From the NCBI GenBank assembly GCA_948474755.1, contig CAOLHI010004265.1, positions 62,001-126,000 on the forward strand: a stretch of 64,000 nt of DNA, written 5' to 3'. Numbering within the stretch: position 1 is the first letter of the stretch; each line of letters begins with the position of its first letter. Position numbers and translations under genes: made by a program. Below the pieces are notes generated by a model that had not been told where the DNA came from, did no database searches, and was given only the letters and a program-made list of their open reading frames with translations. Below are positions 38,670 to 48,853 of the stretch, in pieces. This stretch comes from Ctenosaura bakeri (taxonomy: Eukaryota; Chordata; Lepidosauria; Squamata; Iguanidae).

Positions 38670-38945
38670 TTCTGTCAACACAGTGAGGCCTCCACTTTTG
38701 CATGGGGTTAGCAGCACAAGACCCCTGCAAAACTGGAAAAAAACACAAATAAAAATTATGAACTTTTTTTAAAAAAACTGAAAACATTTCTCTAGGAATC
38801 TCTAGGTCCTTCAGCACAATTCTATGGTCTACCTCTGGTGGAAGCTGGCCATACAGTCACACTAGAGGAGCTAGCAATACCTAGAGAAGCGTTCTCTCCA
38901 GGAATCACTAGGTCCTGTAGTGCAAAAGTCACTACTAGTTCTAGT
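38670..38945. repeat. Tigger/pogo-like MITE, partial
   Basis: CAGTGAGGCCTCCACTTTTG start, AAGACCCCTGCAAAACTGG, then the TCTAGGTCCTTCAGCACAAT and CTAGGTCCTGTAGTGCAA motifs also present at 846-1206. Confidence 0.55.
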
Positions 38946-40273
38946 CCCTACTCACAGGCATCTTGACCCACTGGGTTGATTCTAGTTTGATTAACTAATC
39001 AACTAATGTTGATATGAACAGCAAGTTATGCTGAAAATACAGTGAGGCTATGTTGAACCTTTGGACAACCGGAAAAAGCACTCCATGAAAATCATTAAGA
39101 AGCTACTTGAGCTACTTAATGATTTTCACTCCAAGAAGCTACTTGCCTGCAGCATCAGAGTAGCTTTGGAACTCTGGAACTATTTAAAACTCCCTGTCTA
39201 CGGTTTTAAACAAATTATTTTTTTCAAAGTGCCATAACAATTACACATTCATGGTCTACTAAAGTTAGTACCTCAACACACACAAACATAAATTTTTACC
39301 TTGAAATCTAAAAAATGACACAAACTATACTTTTATATGGAAACCTGAGATAATACTGGAAAATGGTATTTCCTGCTTATACACGGAACTTATACCTTGA
39401 CGACTGAAAAACATGGCTGTAGAAAGTTACTCTATCTACAAGGATGGAATTTAGAATTCATTCTCATAATGGCACAATGTTTAGGATAGGACAGAAGTTT
39501 CAAAACATTTTTTAACTCAAAGAGATGGTTGAAAATAGTGCTGAGCAGAATCCTAACTAGCACAAGCAATTCCTTATTGCTAGTCCAAAAGCAATTTGCA
39601 GAGAATGTGAATCAATGAAGAAGCAAATAATATGGTAGTTAATTAGCATTTCCAAATTAGGTAGAAGAACAGGCCTCCAATAATAATCTTAGTTTTTAAC
39701 TATACTACTTTGGTAAATTTTCAAAGCACTTGTGTGCATGATCTCAAAAACCCTTCAACATTCTTGTAAGGCAGGCCAGCATTACTATCAATATTATTTT
39801 AGATTTTGGAAAAGAAGGATAGGTTTGTTCAAGGCAGAGTGGCAAATTGTGGTGCTCTAGATGTCATTGGACACCTGTCAGCCCCAGTCACGGCACTCAA
39901 TGATAAGGCATTATGGGTGTCACAGTTCAAGATTTGGAAAGCCAAAAATTACCTATCCTGGCCTGGGCCTACCCAGAATGTTCATGGCCAAAATGACAAA
40001 AAATAGTGGCCTTCTCAGTTCCCAGCTGATTTCTTATCTTCTGAGTGAACAGAAAATTGTTGAGTGCAGATTTTACTGAACAATCAACACTGTCACTTTT
40101 CACAAAATAAAGCCACTAAGACACTTATAAGACACCTAAAAATAACTTACAATGGAGAAGTTACTAGTGATTTCAGGAGAACTGAGAAGCTCCAACATGT
40201 ATCAGCAAAGGAAATATGAAATTTTCCAGAATGTCGGCATAATGAACAAAAATGTTTATTTTATATAATTTAC
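38946..40273. other. Intron below exon 2
   Basis: No exon. 39845-39960 has a weak hAT-like pair (GTGGTGCTCTAGATGTCATT / GGCATTATGGGTGTCACAG). Confidence 0.35.
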
Positions 40274-40339
40274 CTCAATGTCCAAGTTATCTTGCACATC
40301 TTTGCTACTTTTCCCACTTTTGCCTGCTTTTGGCGGTTC
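40274..40339 (-). CDS. PPP2R5C: PPP2R5C exon 2
   Basis: A 66-nt exon, exactly 22 codons, bounded by an acceptor (TTTCAG before 40339) and a GAG|GTAAAT donor after 40274. It reads EPPKAGKSGKSSKDVQDN then LDIE. EPPKAGKSGKSSK matches the mammalian B56-gamma N-terminus I remember; the acidic end is diverged. Both ends are phase 0, so the exon could be skipped without changing frame. It lies 2340 bases below exon 1 and is too short to appear as an open frame of its own. The segment is a low-complexity lysine/serine-rich linker ahead of the HEAT repeats and is probably disordered. Confidence 0.9.
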
Positions 40340-42071
40340 CTGAAAGTTATAGACAAACATAAATGTCAGACAAAAATAGAGTACAATTTTTGGTCAAAGC
40401 CCCCTTTTATGAGTAAAATGAAACACATGTATAATAGAACCAGGAGAAAACTAAGCTTCTGTCTATTCACAGCAAGCACTGCTGCTTTAAAAGACAAAAT
40501 AAGCTCTCTCAGTGCAAGTCAAGGCAAACATACTGTATAATAGTTTTAAAATATCAAAGGAGGGTCTCGGAAAGAACAAACAGAGAGAACATGGCTCAAT
40601 GAAAGCTGAAGCAAGTATGGCAATTAGATAAAGCTTTCTAATTTATAAGAACAGTGTAACAATTTTAACAGACAAAGTGATTTCTGCAAAACCTCTCTCT
40701 ACAGCATTTTAAGAGCACAGTTGATGTAGATGAAAGCCAGAGAAACCTGTACTAACAGACTTTTAACAAGTTATGACATCACATCCAGTACAGGGATTCT
40801 GAGATCCAGTTTACACTTCGCCCTCATGCATAAGTTCTACACTGTGTGTAAGTGATACAACTAAACTTCACACGGTGAAACAGACCCAAGACATAGCTTA
40901 CAATGCCATGGTATGTTCCCTCCAGCACTTCAAAACACAGCTGATACCTAGAACCTAAGCAAGCAGCCATTACTCCACACCTGGACCCCTCAACCCTGCA
41001 AATAAATTTTTGCAATATATATTTCTTTCCTGAGATTTATTAGGCCCAAAAAAGGCTGCAGCAGGCCAGTGGGATAACATCACAGTGATGCATAAAAGTA
41101 ATAAAATACAGAGTGCAATAAACACACCCAAATTCTGAACAGATGTGGAGATGCTGCAAGGAATTCAACAGTAAAGGGAGCTGTTAACTGGAAGAAGGGC
41201 TGTCTGTTCTCGTGTTTCCACTAGAATAAACTGCTTAGAATTCCTGTATAAGGTCAGGTCTCTCTGCCTCAATTAATCTGTCAGTTAGGAAACAAAGACT
41301 TAAACCCAACTCTTCCCCCCCTCTAAAAAAATCTAGCAAATCAACAATTATGTAAGTTTTATTGATTCAATGGGTCTACTCTAGTGGAACTAACACCAGC
41401 ATTTAGACCAAAAGCTTCAAGCGGCATGCAGCCTGATCCTATGGAAAAGTTTATGTACCATACTGAGCAACAGGGCTTACTCGGAATTTCACATGAATAT
41501 GATTACAGCATTATTTAAAATTATGCCCGAATGTGGCTTCCTTCAAAGTAACTGGGCCTGTGTCAAGATACAAATATGATTTCCTACTTGAACAGGAGAC
41601 AGCATGTTAAACCTCAAGATTTGTTTTAATAGTTTGCTGGCACTTTTACAAGTACAGGAGAGAGTCAACCACCAAGAAAAATCAGAAGAGTATTTTGTAA
41701 GGTTAGGTACATGCTTGCTTTAAATAAGTTTTGAATCCACTTTGGTCAACTCCTTTGGGGAAGTTTTTCACACTGCACTGAGTTACCCCAGTCGTAACAC
41801 ACACACACACACCATTCTTAATACGAAAACCACAATAAATCATCCACAGTAAACCTATCATTCTTTAGCAAGAGAACAAACACTCAACATATCTAGAAGA
41901 CAATCTCAACAGCAACAACTTCCAGAGCGGTGCAGCCGCCTTTCAAGTCTGTCCCAACAAAAAGAGTCTTGTGGCCCCTCGGAAAGGCTGTAACAGATTT
42001 AAAGCTTATGTCACAATAAATCCGTGAGTCCTTAAAAATGCCACAAGGGTCTTTGTTGCCTTTCCCTCGAA
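40340..42071. other. PPP2R5C: Intron 1
   Basis: Between exons 1 and 2. No exon or RNA gene. 41950-42060 has GAGTCTTGTGGCCCCTCGG and ACAATAAATCCGTGAGTCC, resembling an amniote repeat in which a shared AAGAGTCTTGTGGC motif recurs. Confidence 0.4.
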
Positions 42072-42250
42072 GGCCATTTCCGCACTAGGCTGTTATAGCG
42101 CGATGATTCCACTTTCAACCTCCTCTGGAATCCTGGGGTTTGCAGTTTCGGGAGGGGCCGGACGGCCCCTCCCGAAACTGCAAACCCCAGGATTCCAGAG
42201 GAGGTTGAAAGTGGAATCATCGCGCTATAACAGCTTAGTGCGGACATGCT
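42072..42250. mobile_element. Palindromic MITE, near-perfect 88-bp arms
   Basis: Left arm 42072-42159, 4-base loop, right arm 42164-42250. Ends GGCCATTTCCGCACTAGG; the arms pair along nearly their full length, with changes only at the right tip. It sits in intron 1, at the edge of the CpG island. Confidence 0.88.
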
Positions 42251-42399
42251 CAAAGTACAAACTCGTGCCTCCTGGCCTTTGCCATCCCTTCGGGATGGGG
42301 AGGGGGAGAGACGATAAGGAAGCGCTTGTGCAGGTACGCACGTGTGTGTTAACACTCCCAAGCACCACAAGTGCGAAAGACCACATCCAGGAACAGCCC

Positions 42400-43310
42400 C
42401 TTCCACTAGTATGAGTGAGAAGCGTGTTTTCGGACCTCCCGCCCCCGAGGGTCCAGCGCCCACCCCGGCGGGATCCCACAAAAAACAACAACACCCCCCC
42501 CTCATCTTTCTTTCCTGCCCTTTTCCACACAGACACGCTCCAGCGATCCCTTCACTTCCCCGCCCCCGGGGCCCGTCTCCCCCCTCACCCAACCGTGCCC
42601 GCCCCTCGGGGCCTACTCCTGCCCGGCACTGCCGCCCCCTCCCCCCGCCGCCGCCGCCTCGCCTCGCCTCGGGCCTGACCTGGCTCTTCTCCTTCTTGTT
42701 TTTATTCGGCATGGCCAACCGGTTGGGTGGCTGGGGGGGCCCGCCAGGCCGGAGAGTCGCAGCCTCCCTCGGGGGGACGGGGAGGGGGCCTCGCTGCTCT
42801 GCCCTCCCCACCCCTCTCCTCTCTCCTCTTCAGCGGCTGCCACTAGTCCGCCTCCACCGGCCGGCCAGCCAGCCGGCCTGCCTGCCCGCCTCCCGCGCGC
42901 GCTCGTTCGCTCCCTCAGAGCCCGCGCAGGACTCTTTCCTCTCCGCCCGCCCCGCTTCCCCGACTCCCAGGAGCGACGGAGGAGGAGGAGGAGGCGGTGT
43001 CCTCAGCCTCCGTCAGCAGCCCTCTCGGCTCCCCGCTCCACCGCGGGGCTCGAAAGGCGCCTCGCCATTGGTTAGGCTGAGTCACGTGGAGCCAACGTTC
43101 TCCTCCCCCGTTCGACGTCCTTCCCCGCCCCACCCGGCTGAGGGAGTGGGAGGCTCGCAGGTCGCCTCAGCTTCCTCTCCTCAGGCAGGCGGGTGTTGAG
43201 ATGGCGGTCCGGTGGAGGCTGTCTCCGCGAGCCCTCAGCCCGCCTCCCTCGAGAGTGGGCGAGCGCCTGTCAGTAGAATGGATGAGGCGGCCGCCCCTTC
43301 CTCCGCCCGG
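42400..43310 (-). promoter_or_regulatory. PPP2R5C: CpG island and main PPP2R5C promoter
   Basis: This is the only long GC- and CpG-dense stretch of unique sequence in the window and it covers exon 1. Visible elements: GC boxes (near 42560 and 43123-43131), inverted CCAAT (43067-43071), AP-1-like TGAGTCA (43078-43084) overlapping a CACGTG E-box (43083-43088), GACGTC (43114-43119), and a YY1-like ATGGCGG (43201-43207). There is no TATA box. CpG-island promoters of housekeeping genes usually look like this and are often bidirectional, but I find no divergent coding exon to the right. Open frames across the island reflect its lack of AT-rich stops. Confidence 0.85.
42680..42712 (-). CDS. PPP2R5C: PPP2R5C exon 1, coding part (distal first exon)
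   Basis: Read on the minus strand, the ATG at 42712-42710 opens MPNKNKKEKSQ (11 codons) and is followed by a CAG|GTCAGG donor. MPNKNKKEK is the start I remember for the long B56-gamma isoforms in mammals. The S and Q before the splice site are not in the mammalian form I recall, where EPPK follows directly, so this may be a lineage difference. The exon ends in phase 0 and joins exon 2 in frame. The 5' UTR runs upward into the CpG island. If the donor were not used, the frame would read on into a glycine/arginine-rich tail, which I take to be intronic. The lysine-rich start suits a nuclear or basic N-terminal tail. Confidence 0.88.
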
Positions 43311-43324
43311 CTTAATCAGGCTTA

Positions 43325-43504
43325 GGCCATTTCCGCACTAGTCTGTTATAGCGCTATGATTCCGCTTTTAATATCCTATGGAATCTTGGGGTTTGCAGTG
43401 TGGAGAGGAGACTCGAGGCCCCTCCGTAAACTACAAACCCCAGGATTCCATAGGATGTTGAAAGTGGAATCATAGCGCTATCACAGTCTAGTGCGGAAAT
43501 GGCC
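43325..43504. mobile_element. Palindromic MITE, same family, TTA target duplication
   Basis: GGCCATTTCCGCACTAGTCT at the left and its inverted copy at the right, with TTA on both sides (43322-43324, 43505-43507). It directly follows the CpG island on the upstream side. Confidence 0.88.
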
Positions 43505-43559
43505 TTAATCAGATTGCCAGACTTTTGTGTTAGGCCCATGGTCAAAACGTCCCTCCTCC

Positions 43560-43560
<1 letters not shown>

Positions 43561-43608
<48 letters not shown>

Positions 43609-43626
43609 TTATTTATTTATTTATTG
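43561..43626. repeat. CTAT tetranucleotide microsatellite
   Basis: About 11 uninterrupted CTAT units passing into an ATTT run. Confidence 0.95.
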
Positions 43627-43822
43627 CTTTTCTTGGTGATACGTGTTATTGAACCATCAAAATAAATGGCAACCTATAGGCACGAGTGGGAGGATGGTTT
43701 CGTTGCCAAACGGAGAACCATCTGCTGGCGCTACTTTTGACTTCAGAGTCGCCATATGTTGAACCAGGCCTTCTCTCATTCCTTTTCTCTGCCTGAAATG
43801 GATGCCCTTTGCACGGAAGGAG

Positions 43823-43969
43823 GACCATTTCCGCACTAGACTGTTATAGTGCTATTATTCCACTTTCAACGTCCTATGGAATCCTGGGGTTTGCAGTTTC
43901 GGGAGGGGCCTTTGAGTGGAATAATAGCGCTATAACAATAGTGCTATAACAGTCTAGTGTGGAAATGGC
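43823..43969. mobile_element. Palindromic MITE, internally deleted
   Basis: Left arm CCATTTCCGCACTAGACTGT to GTTTGCAGTTTCGGGAGGGG, right arm reduced, with a small duplication of the ATAGYGCTATAACA unit. Confidence 0.8.
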
Positions 43970-44812
43970 TGGTTTTTCCAGCCAACCTAAAAACTGGTAT
44001 ATTAATGAACAAATTTCATCCTGGCCAGTTCAGGCTTAATTGGGATTGTGCATTAGCTCAATAAGGAAAGTATTTGCATGGGCAACTGATTTTTTGATTT
44101 TTGTTTTTCTGTTGGTTTGCTTTGGTTTTTGGTACATACTGGGCCTCCATGAAAATGCAATGTGCGCATTTAGCATCCTTTTGGTTCTGCTGTTTACAGC
44201 TTCCCCTGACCCTGCTACCCATATAGCTGTATATTTACAATATCTAAGGAAGCAGCTGAAATAATGGTTTCATATCGGATGAAGTTCAAAGTTTAAATCA
44301 AAATTTATTTATGCTACAATAAATCTATTAGGCTTTAAAGAACCGTAAGACTTTAACTTTTATTTGTTGCAACAGACTGCTAAGGCTGGAATTTACTGGT
44401 ACTTAATTGGCCTCAGCAAAGTACAGTATTAAGTTTTGGTATTAAGATTTGATTGGATTTAAAATTATTTTTTAGTAATTAGCTAGGTTGAAGGCAAAAG
44501 ATGGCCTATAAATCTGTTTAAAAATTAAGAATGTATTCAGTTCCCTGTTCCCAACCAAAGAAGATTGGAAAGGCTTTTACTACAAATTCAGTATACTTTC
44601 TTTCCTTATAGCTGATGTGGCATTCTTATGCAGCTTCATGTTCCAACATATTTTAATCACACCTTGTGCAAAGATCATAGTGGCCAATATTTTTGTCCTT
44701 AGGAGAACTTATCATGTGGGTTTCTTGGCAAGATTTTTTCTGAGGGGGTTTGCCATTGCCCTTTGAGGCTGAGAGAGTGTGACTTGCTCAAGGTCACCCA
44801 GTGGGTTTGTAT

Positions 44813-45234
44813 GGCCATTTCTGCACTAGCCTGTTATAGCGCTATGATTCCACTTTCAACATCCTATGGAATCCTGGAGTTTGCAGTTTCGGGAGGGGCC
44901 GGTCGACCCGTCCCGAAAGTGCAAACCCCAGGATTATTATTATTTTTATTTTATTTATTTATTTGTATCCCGCCTCTCCATATGGATAGAGGCGGCTAAC
45001 AACTTACAAATAGCATGTATTTCAAAACATTTCTATACCTGCCCCCAACAAGGTGGGTACTCATTTTACCGACCTGCGAAAGGATGGAAGGCTGAGTCAA
45101 CCTTGGAGCCCGGCAGGATTGAACTCACAACCTTGTGGCTTGCAGTACTGGCATTTAGCCACTGCGCCACCAGGATCCCGTAGGATGTTGAAAGTGGAAT
45201 CATAGCGCTATAACAGGCTAGTGCGGAAATGGCC
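44813..45234. mobile_element. Palindromic MITE carrying a nested insertion, TAT target duplication
   Basis: Same family as 42072. TAT at 44810-44812 and 45235-45237. The right arm is broken in the middle by the insert at 44935-45169. So a SINE holds a MITE that holds another insert. Confidence 0.86.
44935..45169 (-). mobile_element. L2-like/SINE insert inside the MITE
   Basis: Flanked by CCAGGAT at 44928-44934 and 45170-45176. The left edge is an ATT/TTTA-rich tail then TTTGTATCCCGCCTCTCCAT, the minus-strand L2-like 3' end; the right part (GATTGAACTCACAACCTTGT, TTTAGCCACTGCGCCACC) is tRNA-like, so this is a SINE using L2-type machinery. Confidence 0.8.
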
Positions 45235-45397
45235 TATGACTGAGTGCAGATTCAGACACCGCATTCCAGAGTCCTAGTCCAACATTCAAACAATTCAGGT
45301 TTTAGCACTTCCTAGTCTTTATTAGCTGTATTGGACTCCAAGCAACCTCCTGCACTGGGGGTCTGTACTTGTGTTGTGTAGACCAATACCATTTTTT

Positions 45398-45606
45398 GTA
45401 CCTTTTGTTATTTGCCTTCAAGTTGACTCTGACTTATGACCTGATCAGAGAGTTTCCTTGGGAAAATTTATTCGTTGCTGTTCCCTTAGGTTGAAAGAAT
45501 GTGACTTGCTTAAGGTCAAGCAGTGGGTTTCCATGGCTGAGTGAGGGCTTGAACCCTACTTGCCGAGAGTCCTAGTTCAACATTCAAACCACTACACCAT
45601 ACATAT
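45398..45606 (-). repeat. tRNA-derived SINE (Sauria type)
   Basis: TTTGTTATTTGCCTTCAAGT tail at left, GGTTTCCATGGCTGAGTGAG body, AAACCACTACACCA head at right. Confidence 0.82.
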
Positions 45607-46147
45607 CTACATACAGGGTGTAGATATGTGGCTATATGTTTGGCTACCCAAATATGTCATGTCTTAAAATTATTTCTTTGCAGAGATAGAAGGTTGTGAT
45701 AAAACTGTAGAGAATGTGTTGCAGTTCCCATCCTCCACCCCCTCCCTAATTCATATCTTGTGAATTCTCAAGAGACAGAAGAACTATGGGTTGAAGCAAG
45801 GGAGAGCAATGATTTGACCATAGGTGCTGCCACATAAAATTTTCAGTGTATACCTGCATGGCCTTGCTCATGGAAGTCTGTGGGAGTTATAGACATCTTT
45901 ATCTTCCATTTACAGTTCTCTCATTGTTTTTTATTTGTTTTGGTTTGCCTTTTTCATTCATGAGAGAAAAATCTCTAAGGAAAAATATCTCGACATGTAT
46001 GAATTTATTTATGTCTTGCATTTCTCCCAAGGGGAGACGAAAGGTGCTGACACCAAATTTAAAAACCAGATATAACTAAAATATTGGTGATACAAAAGTT
46101 TTTTTTAAAAAAATAAATTAGCTGTTAAGTAAATACACTCATAATTT

Positions 46148-46506
46148 AATACATTATTTATTTCTTTTATATCCCATTTTTCTCCTTCTGCAGGATCCAA
46201 AGCGGCTTACAAGCATTTAAAAAACAAAATACAGTTAAAAATTAGGTGTAATCTTTTTGGAGTTCAGTTAAAGCCATGTGGTTAAAATCATATAAAACCT
46301 TATAAACACACAGTAAAAAGATAAAAACACAACCTCCTTGAAAAATATAAAATTATTTAGAAGATGTTACAATGAAGATAATTAAAAGCTTCACACACGC
46401 CTCTTTAAAAACTCCTTCCATAGGACCTGTTAAATCATCAAATGCCTCTTTAAATAAAAAGGTCTGTACCTGCTGCTGAAAGGATAGCAGAGCAGGAGCT
46501 GGCATA
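46148..46506 (-). mobile_element. L2-like LINE, 3' part (split)
   Basis: TTTATATCCCATTTTTCTCC 3' end, then an A-rich stretch leading to CTTTAAATAAAAAGGTCTGT. The other part is at 47794-48120, beyond the MITE. 45607-46147 is unassigned. Confidence 0.65.
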
Positions 46507-47790
46507 GGCCCTTTCTGCACACGGCGAGGGAAACGCGCCCCGCCGCTACTCACCAGCTTTTTGGTGGGTCCAGGCAAGTCCGTCAGGACGAGGAGCAGTG
46601 CGAGCTCATCGCTCTGCACTGCTCCGGTGTCCAAAATGGTGGCTTCCAGTTGGGGGAGGCTCTCCACCAACCGAAGAAGCTTGCCAGCCCAAAGCCCGCC
46701 CCCGGCAGATCTGCAGGCACGTACTTGCGCGTGCCTGCAAATGTGCACCGGAGTGCGGCAATGGAGCGACACGGAGTCGCGTGCTCCGTGCTTTTTAAAA
46801 ACCTCTAAAAAGAGGTTTTTGGTTTTTTTTAAATAATCTTTATTCAAATTTACATTTCTCCTTAAAAACATCAATACATCAACATCTAATCGACACAACC
46901 ATACATTATTCTCTTAATGTAACCTTAATCCTGAATACTTTCATCCCAATCCCAACCTCCCATTCATTTTCTCATCCGATCCATCCCCTAAACAGACGTT
47001 TTCTTCTTCCTACTCTTTTCTCCATCTTCCTTTAAACACAAAAACTCATCCGACATAAACATTCTTACTAACAGTCTTTCCCATTTCTTACATTCTATCT
47101 TTCTTCTCGAGAGACCTTCTGTCTTCTCTACGGTCTTTAAGCGAAACCTCCCGTTAACTTCCTCGATATCATTTGGGCCCTTTTAAATCGTTTTTCAATA
47201 ACGTTTCTCCTATTACCTTTCCCCATTCGGGGAGCCTCCTTCTGTTAAATTAAATTAAATATTTCTGTTTTTGAAAAGTAATCATATCTTTATCTAAATA
47301 TAATTGTATTCTTAATCTATTCTTAGCCTATATCTTGTACAAATATTTATGTATATTTTTCTTAGCTTTTTGTTCCGTCTTTGTTCCTCATTCAATAACT
47401 TCTTTATTGTTATTCCTCCTCTCATGCAATATCTTGTTCAACTCGTGTCATCCTTTATTACCCATATTCCATTTCTTCTATAACATCCATACTTCTTAAT
47501 ATATACAAAGATTCATCTACCCGTGTTTCACCCCTTAAGTCTTTCTAATTCAATATATTCATCTATTTTCCTCCACCTCTCCACGTGTCGACCCTGCATG
47601 TTTCCTCTAAGTAAAAAACCTCTAAAAAGAGGTTTTTAAAAAACATGCTGCGCGACCAGTTCCGGTTGCTCCGGAGTGGACTGAGGTATGGAACTACAAA
47701 AAGTAGTCCGCCCCAGTCCACTCTACAGTGCAGAAGACCTCTTTCGGAGGTCGCTCTGCACCGTTTTAATAGCCCGGTGCGGAAAAGGCC
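46507..47790. mobile_element. GC-rich multi-hairpin MITE with nested LINE, ATA target duplication
   Basis: Ends GGCCCTTTCTGCAC and GTGCGGAAAAGGCC are inverted; ATA lies on both sides (46504-46506, 47791-47793). Without the nested insert it is about 470 bases, CpG-rich, with several inner hairpins. Same family as 60861-61344. The minus-strand frame at 46898-46353 is a product of its GC content. Confidence 0.8.
46821..47613 (-). mobile_element. L1-like insertion inside the MITE hairpin
   Basis: Flanked by an identical 24-base duplication (46797-46820 and 47614-47637), which is itself one of the MITE's inner palindromes (AAAAACCTCT, AAAA, AGAGGTTTTT). T-rich left edge as in the 33615 insert. 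Pyrimidine-rich plus strand; no ORF. Confidence 0.8.
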
Positions 47791-47793
47791 ATA

Positions 47794-48120
47794 GACTCTC
47801 ATGGGAGGAGATCCCACAGCTGGTGAGCAGCACCAGAGAGGACTCTCTCACATGTCCTCGCCAGATGGGCCTGTGACAATGATATGAGAAAGCCCTTCCT
47901 CAAAGATCTTAAGACTCAAGCAGGCTCATAAAGGGAAATAGTCTTTCAAATAGTTGGGACCTAAGCCATATAGAGTTTTATAGGTCATAACCAGCACTGA
48001 ATAAGAAATGAACTGTTTCAACAAGGGAATTATATATTTCTTATAATCAGCCCTAGTCAACACTATAGCTGAACCATTTGGACCGGCTGAATAGTATCTT
48101 TGTGTACAGTAAGTAGAATG
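47794..48120 (-). pseudogene. L2-like LINE, coding part (split, decayed)
   Basis: Minus-strand frame 48129-47926 holds TYKTLYGLGPNYLKDYFPL, matching the KALYGLGPVYLRDHLLP block of the 37-kb element. It continues the element at 46148-46506; the MITE separates the two. Confidence 0.65.
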
Positions 48121-48853
48121 TGAAAACACAGAGTGACAATTCTAAAGTAAAAAATAGCTAAGACACTTCAGACAATTCTAGGTGCCAAAAGACCTGGTGC
48201 AGTTTTGCAATGTTTTTCTTTCAAACGTATGTGTGAGTGTATTAGGAAATTTTTGAAAGAAGTAATTGAGAAGACAAATAGGGATGAAAGAGTTTGCAAT
48301 TTGAAGACAAGACTGTCTAGATCCCCCATAAAATTCCTTTGGCAATTATACTGCAATAAGCTTATTTAAAAGCACCAACAGTACTGAACACATTGAAAGT
48401 TTCAAGCGCATGAATCTCATGTGCACATCAGAAACAACTTGAAATCACATACTAGTCATAATGACCTTAATGTGAATTTCGTGTAGCAGCTATTTGAAAA
48501 CTGTGTGAGAGCACAGGTCTTCAGCTAGGTCAGTGTGACCCACAATAGGATTTCATAGCATCTGGACCAAATATGGGTTTCAGGTAGAGCATGAAATGGT
48601 TAAATCTATTTTATAGACCCAAAAATCAAGTGAAAGAGATTTATATAGTGAAAACTTAAAGATGAAGTCCATGTTGGCAGTTAACGCTAAAAATGTGTGA
48701 GAAGAAGAAGGCCACTATATCTATGCCTTTTAAGTTGTGACTTGCTCAGCAGAATGTGGTGCATATACAGGAAACTACAAGTCTTTTAAATATAAAAATT
48801 TAAGTAATTTCACTGATTCCTGGCATTGTGAATGACTTCATCACCTTTAAATA
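48121..48853. other. Unassigned intergenic DNA
   Basis: Nothing recognised. Confidence 0.4.

Larger units (their letters stand above)
1..43200 (-). other. PPP2R5C: 5' part of the PPP2R5C locus (PP2A B56-gamma subunit)
   Basis: Gene-level entry. The product is a B56 (PR61) regulatory subunit that binds the PP2A scaffold and catalytic subunits and directs the phosphatase to its substrates. Two first exons are visible: a distal one in the CpG island and a proximal one at 13.3 kb. Exons 1-2-3 join in phase 0 and give an 86-residue N-terminal segment. Exon 3 and the proximal first exon both end in phase 1, as needed to share the next exon. The HEAT-repeat core, from the DVPP-like start in mammals onward, is not in the window, so the rest of the gene lies to the left. 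I assign gamma because the proximal exon matches the N-terminus I remember for mammalian PPP2R5C ([16 protein letters not shown]). Exon boundaries are read directly; the paralogue assignment rests on family knowledge. Confidence 0.88.
44703..45296 (-). repeat. Sauria-type SINE split by a MITE
   Basis: Right-to-left SINE: 44703-44812 (TTTCTTGGCAAGATTTTTTC, CAAGGTCACCCAGTGGGTTT) and 45235-45296 (TGACTGAGTGCAGATTCAGA, AGTCCTAGTCCAACATTCAA). The two parts join once the MITE is removed. 43970-44702, upstream, is unassigned. Confidence 0.82.

Noticed and set aside
28985..40339. Assignment of the gene to PPP2R5D
   Set aside because: Exon 3 has delta-like residues, but exon 2 and above all the MLTCNK exon at 13320 fit gamma.
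42032..42811. 259-codon minus-strand frame containing the PPP2R5C start
   Set aside because: Only the first 11 codons after the MPNKNKKEK methionine are exon. The rest reads through the donor into GC-rich intron and a MITE.
42342..43199. 285-codon plus-strand proline-rich frame across the CpG island
   Set aside because: Open because the GC-rich DNA lacks stop codons; composition biased, no domain, antisense to exon 1.
43201..43320. Divergent coding exon starting at ATGGCGG on the plus strand
   Set aside because: The frame soon runs into the MITE and stops, with no convincing donor or homology; more likely a YY1-like site.
43561..43626. CRISPR-like or tandem array
   Set aside because: Simple tetranucleotide microsatellite with no spacers.
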